DNA from: HGM04593 sp964458275
Lineage (GTDB): Bacteria > Bacteroidota > Bacteroidia > Bacteroidales > Bacteroidaceae
DNA: 57,582 nucleotides
NCBI GenBank assembly: GCA_964458275.1
Contig: CAYWIE010000008.1
Location: 1-57,582, forward strand
Direction: 5' to 3'
Both the position numbers and the translations under genes were made by a program. Below, piece by piece: positions 51,417 to 57,582 of the stretch. The stretch's first letter is position 1; each line of letters opens with the position of its first letter. Below the pieces are notes generated by a model that searched no databases, was not told where the DNA came from, and was given only the letters and a program-made list of their open reading frames with translations.

Positions 51417-52463
51417 ATGAGAGCTATACGTACAGCAGCGACAATCGTTTTTCTGCTTCTTGCATTAACCTTCACGCATGCCGATAACAAGGGGAAATAT
51501 TGCAGCGTGGTATTCTATAATCTTGAAAATCTTTTCGATACTATACACGATGAGGGTAAGAACGATTACGAATTCTTGCCAAAAGGAAAGAACAGTTGGG
51601 ATAGCAGGAAATACAAGAGCAAGATAAACAATATTGCAACAGTTCTGAGTGAAATAGACAATGGCAATGCAGCACTTATCGGGGTATGTGAGGTCGAGAA
51701 CGCAGGGGTACTGAAGGAACTGTTAAGCAATAGGCGTCTGATAGGCAAGGGACTCAAATACATTCATCGTGAAAGCAGCGACAGCAGAGGCGTCGACTGT
51801 GCACTTATATACGACTCCCGCCGGTTTGTTCCGCAAAACAGCCAACTCGTTCCATACAGCGATACAATAACACGCCACCGCACTCGCGGCTATCTTGTGG
51901 TGAGTGGCAAATTGTTGGACGAGGACGTGCATGTCATCGTCAACCATTGGCCGTCGAGATATTCAAAATCTCCTTCGCGCGAATATGCTGCAAAGCGTGT
52001 GAAACGTCTCAAGGATTCGATAGCTGCAGTCTGCCCGCAAAGCAAGATAATCATTATGGGCGATTTTAACGACAATCCCGACAATAAAAGCCTGAAAGTG
52101 TGTCTCGAAGCCCGACGAAATATTTCGGAAATCTCTTCGGACAGTGCACTTTACAATCCGTGGTGGGATGTGTTGCGCAGGGACAAGCAGGGCAGTATAA
52201 AATATCGCGACCGATGGCAGCTGTACGATCAAATAATCGTAAGCGGCAATTTATGCGGTAGAGGCAAAGGGCTGCAATACGAAAAGTGCGAAATACATTG
52301 TCGCCGCTATATGATGAACAGCGAAGGCAATTATGCCGGTTATCCTAAGCGCACGATTGCAGGCGGGAGATGGATAAATGGTTACAGCGACCATCTGCCG
52401 GTAGTGATATATTTGCGCAAGGAGCAGAAAAAAGCTTCTCCAGGTGCATGTCTATATAATTAA
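51417..52463 (+). CDS. Secreted endonuclease/exonuclease/phosphatase family protein
   Basis: 348 residues from the ATG at 51417. Signal peptide about 1-22. EEP motifs: VVFYNLENLFDTIHDEGKN, IGVCEVENAGVLKELL, NHWPSRYSKSP, IIMGDFNDNPDNKS and the final GYSDHLPVVIYL with catalytic Asp-His. A metal-dependent phosphodiesterase; DNA, RNA or phospholipid substrates are possible. Overlapping start within the preceding gene (51351) is rejected. Confidence 0.87.
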   Translation: MRAIRTAATIVFLLLALTFTHADNKGKYCSVVFYNLENLFDTIHDEGKNDYEFLPKGKNSWDSRKYKSKINNIATVLSEIDNGNAALIGVCEVENAGVLKELLSNRRLIGKGLKYIHRESSDSRGVDCALIYDSRRFVPQNSQLVPYSDTITRHRTRGYLVVSGKLLDEDVHVIVNHWPSRYSKSPSREYAAKRVKRLKDSIAAVCPQSKIIIMGDFNDNPDNKSLKVCLEARRNISEISSDSALYNPWWDVLRRDKQGSIKYRDRWQLYDQIIVSGNLCGRGKGLQYEKCEIHCRRYMMNSEGNYAGYPKRTIAGGRWINGYSDHLPVVIYLRKEQKKASPGACLYN

Positions 52464-52473
52464 TATTGCTTGA

Positions 52474-53733
52474 ATGTTCGGACTCTGCGACTGCAATAAC
52501 TTTTTTGTCTCTTGCGAGCGGGTATTCAATCCCTCGCTTGACGGTCGTCCCGTTGTTGTGCTCAGCAACAACGACGGGTGTGTTGTCTCACGAAGCAACG
52601 AAGCAAAGGCGATAGGAATAAAGATGGGGGAACCGCTGTTCCAAATCCAGAATATTGTGAAACTGCATGATGTCGCAGTGTTTTCGGCAAACTATCATCT
52701 CTACGGGGACATGTCGCGACGGGTGATGGAGACACTTAAAAGTCATGTTCCTTTCATAGAGATATATTCGATTGATGAGGCTTTCCTCGATTTAAGCAGT
52801 TACAGTCTTGACACCCTTCAGGAGTTCGGCAGGGATTTGTCCCGAACAGTAAGACGCAATACCGGAATTCCTGTCAGTATAGGAATCTCGTCGACAAAGA
52901 CGCTTGCAAAAATTGCAAGCAAGCTCTGCAAAAAGTATCCCAAACTGCAAGGTGCATGTCTGATGCATCGCGACGAGGATGTTGCCAAGGTGCTCTCCAC
53001 ATATCCCATAGAAGATGTGTGGGGGATAGGGCGCAGGTATAGCAAGCGCTTGCAGGCGGCAGGAATTGGAACGGCTGCAAAATTCTGTGAAAAACCGGAG
53101 GAATGGGTACACAATGTGATGAACATAACCGGTGTGCGCACATGGCGCGAACTGCATGGTATCCCCTCAATAGAGTTCAGCCATCAGATTGCCGACAAGC
53201 AGACTATAACCGTTTCACGCTCTTTTGCTGCAGAAATATATAGTTTTGAAGAACTGCGCGATACGGTGGCTTCTTTTGCAGGCATGGCTGCCGAAAAGCT
53301 CAGGCAGCAGCGTTCTGTAGCCGGCGAGCTTCAGGTGTTCATTCTCACCAACCGCCACCGTGACGACCACCCGCAGCATCGCGAAGGAAGGATTCATCGC
53401 TTTGTAACATCTACCAACAGCACCATTGAAATAACTAAGGCTGCCACTGAGATGCTCAAGGAACTTTACCGTAAGGGATTCGGGTATAAAAAGAGCGGTG
53501 TTACACTCGGTGCCATCATTCCCGACAATGCTGTACAGCATTCGCTTTTCGATACAACCGACCATGCGAAGCATAAACTGCTTATGCAGGCAATTGACAA
53601 TATCAATTCAACTATTGGCCAGGAGAGTGTAAGGATAGTTTCGCAGGGCAATTTCGAGGAGCATGTGAACCGTCGCCATCTTTCGCCTCAGTACACTACC
53701 AGATGGGAGGATATTATTGTTGTCAAGGTGTAG
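52474..53733 (+). CDS. umuC: Y-family DNA polymerase, UmuC-like
   Basis: 419 residues. Palm motifs FGLCDCNNFFVSCERVFNP, SNNDGCVVSRSNEAKAIGIK and YSIDEAFLDLS carry the catalytic acidic residues; the helix-hairpin-helix lies near VWGIGRRYSKRLQAAGIG, then the little-finger domain. It copies past DNA damage as polymerase V. Its partner umuD is not in the window. Its last 11 bp overlap the end of the ABC gene on the other strand. Confidence 0.93.
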   Translation: MFGLCDCNNFFVSCERVFNPSLDGRPVVVLSNNDGCVVSRSNEAKAIGIKMGEPLFQIQNIVKLHDVAVFSANYHLYGDMSRRVMETLKSHVPFIEIYSIDEAFLDLSSYSLDTLQEFGRDLSRTVRRNTGIPVSIGISSTKTLAKIASKLCKKYPKLQGACLMHRDEDVAKVLSTYPIEDVWGIGRRYSKRLQAAGIGTAAKFCEKPEEWVHNVMNITGVRTWRELHGIPSIEFSHQIADKQTITVSRSFAAEIYSFEELRDTVASFAGMAAEKLRQQRSVAGELQVFILTNRHRDDHPQHREGRIHRFVTSTNSTIEITKAATEMLKELYRKGFGYKKSGVTLGAIIPDNAVQHSLFDTTDHAKHKLLMQAIDNINSTIGQESVRIVSQGNFEEHVNRRHLSPQYTTRWEDIIVVKV

Positions 53734-54523
53734 TCCGCTCAATTGCTATTTTTCTGTTTGCGGCATCGTAACGGATGCCGTCGTTGTCGATGAATGAGCT
53801 CAGTGTGCCGTTGTCAGAGAGCTCGTCTACGCTTCCTGTGTGCATATGTCCTTTGTCTATGAGCCACAGACGGTCGGACAGTTGCAGTGCAAGTTCAAGG
53901 TCGTGGGTGGATAGGAGGATGGCTTTGCTGCTTTCGTGCGCGAGTTCTCTCAGTGTCTGCAACAGTTGTACGCGGCTTGCAAAGTCGAGGAATGCGGTTG
54001 GTTCGTCGAGCAGTATTATGGAGGTCTCTTGTGCGAGGGCTTTGGCTATCATAGCCTTCTGGCGCTCACCGTCGCTGAGGGTGTCAATCATGCGGTCGGC
54101 AAGCGGGGCGATGCCCAATCTTTCTATTGATTCATCTATTATGATGCGGTCGTGCTTTGAGATTGTTCCGAACAGGCCGGTGTGCGGGGTGCGTCCCATT
54201 GCTACCACTTCGCGCACAGTGAGGTTGTATATTGGTTCTCTGCCGGTGAGTACAATGGAAAGGTGCCGCGACAGTTGTGAGGCAGAGGTGATTTTGCCTT
54301 TCAGCCCGTGGTAGATTATCTCTCCCGACAGTGCAGGCTGAAAAGCTGCAACGGTGCGGAGAAGCGTTGACTTCCCTGCACCGTTTGAGCCTATCAATGA
54401 TACAAGTTCTCCTTTGTGCAGAACTGCATCGGTTGTTTCTGCCACCCGGTGTTCTTTCTTGCCTGCGGTGTAACCGATGGCAAGATTGGAAAGAACAAGT
54501 GCGGGTGTGTTATTTTTGAGCAT
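53723..54523 (-). CDS. Iron/cobalamin-type ABC transporter ATP-binding protein
   Basis: 266 residues. Walker A SLIGSNGAGKSTLLRTV near 43, signature DTLSDGERQKAMIAKALAQ, Walker B IILLDEPTAFLDFASRVQLL and the switch His in LLSTHDLELALQL. The VLTGREPIYNLTVREVVAMG segment is typical of the FecE/BtuD group that powers siderophore, heme or B12 import. No permease or binding protein lies next to it, so it is an orphan subunit here. 9 bp after the peptidase gene. Confidence 0.9.
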   Translation of the reverse strand: MLKNNTPALVLSNLAIGYTAGKKEHRVAETTDAVLHKGELVSLIGSNGAGKSTLLRTVAAFQPALSGEIIYHGLKGKITSASQLSRHLSIVLTGREPIYNLTVREVVAMGRTPHTGLFGTISKHDRIIIDESIERLGIAPLADRMIDTLSDGERQKAMIAKALAQETSIILLDEPTAFLDFASRVQLLQTLRELAHESSKAILLSTHDLELALQLSDRLWLIDKGHMHTGSVDELSDNGTLSSFIDNDGIRYDAANRKIAIERTTP

Positions 54524-54532
54524 ATCCTGATA

Positions 54533-55837
54533 TTATTGCTTGCGGTAGTTTGTCCACTCTTGCAAGAGGTCGAGAATCTCTTTCTGAGTCTCCTTGGGCA
54601 TGGTGCCGATGCGTGCGCGGTGGCTGCCGTTGGGCTCAATGAAGATGCGGATGTTCTTCTTGTCGCGGTCGCGCAGCCATGTAACGCCGTTGGCTGTCCA
54701 TGGGTCGTACTGACCGTAGATGTATATCATTTTGGGGTCGTTCTCTGTGAGGTAGTCGACAACCTTGCGGTGGGTGCTGCCGTCGAATTCTACATCGTAC
54801 CACTCTTCGCTGAGCATAATCTTCTTGTAGTAGTCTTTCAAAGGCTCCTTGATGTATTTCTTGAATGGTTCGATGTTGTAGCCATAGTAGCCGAAGTCTT
54901 TAACAGCCTGCACAGAGAATGAGTCGAGGCGATTGCCGCGTGAGAAGTAGCTGGGGTCGCAGCTTGAGATGAAGTATTTGAAGATAGCTTCGTCGCCTGC
55001 CGACATTGTGGGGATTTTGTCGGCGGGTGACCCCCACTGCCAGAATGAGAATGCGTATTCAAGAACGCAGTAGTCATATATTACTGAGAGGGGCTGGCGG
55101 AAGGTGTATTTCTTCTGTTTGCAGAAATCTTCGAAGAGGGGCATGTATACCTCTTTGCGCTCAAGCAGCAGCAACTGGAAGTTTCTCACAGCATCGCGCT
55201 GTGCCTTTGTGCCTGCCTGCTCAAGGAATGATTCGTGACGGCCGTCTTCGAGTGCTACGCACAAGGGAGCTACATAGGGAACTGACACGTCAACATCTTC
55301 GGGGTAGTATGCACGGTAGAACATTGCTGTCGAACCGCCCTTGCTGATGCCGGTTGCAAGCCATTTGTCCTTGTAGTATTCCTTGAATGTTGTGGTGATA
55401 GAGTGGTAGTCCTCCATTGAGTTGGGGATTGTGAGGTAGTCCCAATTACAGGGTTTTGGGGTTGACTCGTCGAAGTATCTGTGCTCTACAAAGAGTACGT
55501 TGGCATCAATGAGTGTTGTGAGCTCTTCGTAGAAACGGTTGCTTGAGAAGGTGCCGCCACCGCCGTAGCCCTGTGTGATGATGACCATAGGACGGTCCCA
55601 TCCGCGGTGTCCCAAGAGGATGCGTTGCTCAAAGGTGCCGGCTTCGGGGTTGTCCTTGTCGAGCTGTTGTGTGAACTTGAGAGAGTAATAGGTACGCAGG
55701 GTATCTGTCTTCTCGATTTTTTCGAAGCTGCTTACTTTCTCAATCTTTTTGAGCATTTTCTCTATGTCGTTTTTCTTTGCGTTGAGGGTTACCGCAAATA
55801 CGACAAGCAGCATGATGGTAAAATAACGTTTTAACAT
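54533..55837 (-). CDS. Secreted S37-type peptidase (prolyl tripeptidyl aminopeptidase-like)
   Basis: 434 residues with signal peptide 1-20 (LLVVFAVTLNA). Alpha/beta-hydrolase with the nucleophile Ser in LATGISKGGSTAMFYRAYYP near 170, Asp in YIYGQYDPWTANG near 375 and His in PNGSHRARIGTMP near 405. Begins its fold with VIITQGYGGGG. The family cleaves short N-terminal peptides from substrates. Between the ABC-F and ABC genes on the minus strand. Confidence 0.88.
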   Translation of the reverse strand: MLKRYFTIMLLVVFAVTLNAKKNDIEKMLKKIEKVSSFEKIEKTDTLRTYYSLKFTQQLDKDNPEAGTFEQRILLGHRGWDRPMVIITQGYGGGGTFSSNRFYEELTTLIDANVLFVEHRYFDESTPKPCNWDYLTIPNSMEDYHSITTTFKEYYKDKWLATGISKGGSTAMFYRAYYPEDVDVSVPYVAPLCVALEDGRHESFLEQAGTKAQRDAVRNFQLLLLERKEVYMPLFEDFCKQKKYTFRQPLSVIYDYCVLEYAFSFWQWGSPADKIPTMSAGDEAIFKYFISSCDPSYFSRGNRLDSFSVQAVKDFGYYGYNIEPFKKYIKEPLKDYYKKIMLSEEWYDVEFDGSTHRKVVDYLTENDPKMIYIYGQYDPWTANGVTWLRDRDKKNIRIFIEPNGSHRARIGTMPKETQKEILDLLQEWTNYRKQ

Positions 55838-55876
55838 AACTGTTTGTGCTTTTATTGATTAGTGATTTTTGTTGCT

Positions 55877-57514
55877 TTAGCTTTTTCTTTCAAGTTCCTG
55901 AAGGCTTTCCATCTTCTTGGCTTCGAGGAATTCGTATATTCCGCACAAGTGTTCGCGTACGCGTTTATGTCCGAATTCATAGACTTTGGTTACAAGCCCG
56001 TCGAGGAAGTCGCGGTCGTGGCTTACGACTATCAGTGTACCGTCGTAGTCCTGGAGTGCCTGCTTGAGCACATCTTTTGTCTTTAGGTCGAGGTGGTTGG
56101 TGGGCTCGTCGAGTATGAGCAGGTTGACGGGCTCCAGCAACAGCTTGAGTATGGCAAGGCGTGTGCGTTCGCCGCCGGAGAGGACTTTTACTTTGCGGGT
56201 GCTCTCTTCGCCGCCGAACATGAAGGCGCCCAGCAGGTCGCGTATCTTGTTGCGTATGTCGCCCTTGGCAATGTCGTCTATCGTCTGGAAGACTGTCAGC
56301 TCGTCGTCGAGCAGCGATGCCTGGTTCTGTGCAAAATATCCTATCTGTACATTGTGGCCGAGTGTGATTTTGCCGTCGTGTTCTATCTCGCCCATGATGG
56401 ATTTTACCATAGTGGATTTACCCTCTCCGTTGCGGCCTACAAAGGCAACCTTGTCTCCACGCTCTATGGTGAAATTGGCATTGCTGTATATCAGCTTGTC
56501 GCCGTAGCTTTTGCCTACGGCGTCGCATTGTACGGGGTAGCTTCCGCTACGTGGCGAGGGCGGGAACTTCAGTCTCAGCTGTGATGTGTCTTCTTCGTCT
56601 ACTTCTATTATTTCGAGCTTTTCGAGCATCTTTACGCGGCTTTGCACTTGCAGGGTTTTTGAGTATGTGCCTTTGAAGCGTTCTATGAACTCTTTTGTTT
56701 CTCGTATCATCTTCTGCTGCTCTTCGTACTGCTTGCGCTGCTGTTCGCGACGTTCCTTGCGCAGTTCGAGATAGTGGCTGTAGGAGGCCTTGTAGTCGTA
56801 GATGCGTCCCATTGTTACCTCTATGGTGCGTGTGGTGATGGCATCGACGAATTTGCGGTCGTGGCTGATGAGCACTACTGCCTTTGATGAAGTTTTTATG
56901 AATTCTTCGAGCCACTGGATACTTTCGATGTCGAGGTGGTTCGTGGGCTCGTCGAGCAGAAGTACGTCGGGGTCTTTGAGCAGAAGTTTGGCGAGTTCAA
57001 TGCGCATGCGCCATCCGCCCGAAAATTCGCTTGTCTGGCGATTGAAGTCGCTGCGCTCGAATCCTAATCCGAGCAGGGTCTTTTCTACATCCTCTTCGAA
57101 GTGAGTCATGTCTATTGCGTAGAACTTTTCGCTGAGGGCTGTTACCTTTTCTATAAGTTCCATGTAGGAGTCGCTCTCATAGTCGGTGCGTTCTGTCAGT
57201 TCGGTGTTCAGACGTTCAATCTCTTGCTCAATCTCCTTGAGATGGGCAAATGCTTGCGCTGTCTCTTCGAACACTGTGCGCCCGTCCTCAGTCATCAGGT
57301 GCTGGGGCAGGTAGGCTATGACACAGTCTTTCGGTGCGGAGACTGTTCCGCGTGTGGCTTGTCTGACACCTGCAAGTATTTTCAGCAGGGTGCTCTTGCC
57401 GGCACCGTTCTTGCCCATAAGGGCTATGCGGTCCTTTTCGTTTATCTGAAAGGAAATATCTTTAAATAGTGTTGTGCCGCCAAACTCGACGGTCAATCCA
57501 TCTACTGAAATCAT
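55877..57514 (-). CDS. ABC-F family ATPase
   Basis: 545 residues, two ABC domains with no membrane spans. First: Walker A GKNGAGKSTLLKIL near 36, signature FSGGWRMRIELA, Walker B VLLLDEPTNHLDIESI. A helical linker follows (KERREQQRKQYEEQQKMIRE, the arm that reaches the ribosome in this family). Second: GRNGEGKSTMVKSI, LSGGERTRLAIL, LILDEPTNHLDLKTKD. ABC-F proteins act on the ribosome in translation control or drug protection; the subgroup looks like the general housekeeping type (YbiT/EttA-like). First gene of a leftward group. Confidence 0.93.
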   Translation of the reverse strand: MISVDGLTVEFGGTTLFKDISFQINEKDRIALMGKNGAGKSTLLKILAGVRQATRGTVSAPKDCVIAYLPQHLMTEDGRTVFEETAQAFAHLKEIEQEIERLNTELTERTDYESDSYMELIEKVTALSEKFYAIDMTHFEEDVEKTLLGLGFERSDFNRQTSEFSGGWRMRIELAKLLLKDPDVLLLDEPTNHLDIESIQWLEEFIKTSSKAVVLISHDRKFVDAITTRTIEVTMGRIYDYKASYSHYLELRKERREQQRKQYEEQQKMIRETKEFIERFKGTYSKTLQVQSRVKMLEKLEIIEVDEEDTSQLRLKFPPSPRSGSYPVQCDAVGKSYGDKLIYSNANFTIERGDKVAFVGRNGEGKSTMVKSIMGEIEHDGKITLGHNVQIGYFAQNQASLLDDELTVFQTIDDIAKGDIRNKIRDLLGAFMFGGEESTRKVKVLSGGERTRLAILKLLLEPVNLLILDEPTNHLDLKTKDVLKQALQDYDGTLIVVSHDRDFLDGLVTKVYEFGHKRVREHLCGIYEFLEAKKMESLQELERKS

Positions 57515-57540
57515 ATTTTTCGGTAAGTGTGTTTAATTTG

Positions 57541-57548
57541 CGAAGATA
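57541..57548 (-). promoter_or_regulatory. -7 box of the ABC-F gene
   Basis: TATCTTCG on the minus strand, one base from consensus, 27 bp before the ATG at 57514. The dispersed motif AGAAGCTGTTTGA lies just beyond, at 57570-57582, cut by the window edge. Confidence 0.45.
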
Positions 57549-57582
57549 AGAAAAAAACTTCACATATTAAGAAGCTGTTTGA

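Noticed and set aside
1..57582. tRNA, rRNA, CRISPR or insertion-sequence features
   Set aside because: I saw no T-loop-like segments in clover-leaf context, no rRNA stretches, no regularly spaced repeats and no transposase motifs. A tRNAscan or IS search could still find weak cases.

Overview
The window looks like chromosome of a gut-type member of the Bacteroidales (Bacteroidota); the genus cannot be fixed from sequence alone. Supporting signs are promoters with a TAnnTTTG -7 box preceded about 19-20 bp upstream by TTTG, A-rich start regions without clear Shine-Dalgarno sequences, an ACT-less SerA whose catalytic His is Lys, fused HisB and HisIE, secreted proteins with lipoboxes and a type IX-like C-terminal sorting region, and no rRNA, tRNA, CRISPR array, insertion sequence or integrase that I could recognise.

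Layout. 1-2.8 kb: start of a leftward gene, then a rightward redox operon (flavin reductase-like protein, two Cys-motif flavodoxin-fold proteins, DUF169). 2.9-8.6 kb: housekeeping (ispE leftward; dnaB, a TPR protein and an SGNH hydrolase rightward). 8.6-15.6 kb: a leftward accessory locus of tandem fasciclin lipoproteins at different stages of decay (one intact, one frameshifted in a homopolymer, one lacking its N-terminus, one 30-codon remnant), interleaved with a GG-leader six-Cys peptide and an HlyD-like protein without its middle. 15.8-22.2 kb: DEAD-box RNA helicase, serC-serA-DUF1015-yigZ, and a glutaminase-fold protein that has lost key active-site residues. 22.3-24.0 kb: a 27-bp perfect hairpin, a small membrane protein, and rpsF-rpsR-rplI. 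24.1-27.4 kb: a leftward ADP-ribose/NAD-type cluster (macro-like plus microbial PARG protein split by a G7 tract, a ZapA-like/NADAR-like fusion, a CX5R phosphatase).

27.6-35.3 kb: a complete histidine operon, hisG-D-C-B-H-A-F-IE plus a small lipoprotein, preceded by a 19-residue leader peptide with six consecutive His codons and mutually exclusive hairpins, i.e. a ribosome-mediated attenuator. 35.5-38 kb: a large exported DUF3472/discoidin protein, leftward. 38.2-48.8 kb: a rightward module for sugar redox chemistry beyond the inner membrane: tetraheme NapC-like/SUMF1 fusion, Tat-exported Gfo/Idh oxidoreductases and sugar-isomerase-fold proteins, DUF1080 lipoprotein, ResB and CcsA for cytochrome c maturation, and TatA and TatC. 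The gene content fits the 3-keto-glycoside route of glycan breakdown described in gut Bacteroides, here beside quinol-linked electron transfer and its export and maturation machinery.

49.0-53.7 kb: rightward kdsD, a CMP-sugar synthetase-like protein, a DUF115-like protein, a secreted EEP-family protein and umuC. 53.7-57.5 kb: leftward ABC-F protein, S37 peptidase and an orphan iron-type ABC ATPase. All functions are inferred from recognisable motifs and context; no searches were run.
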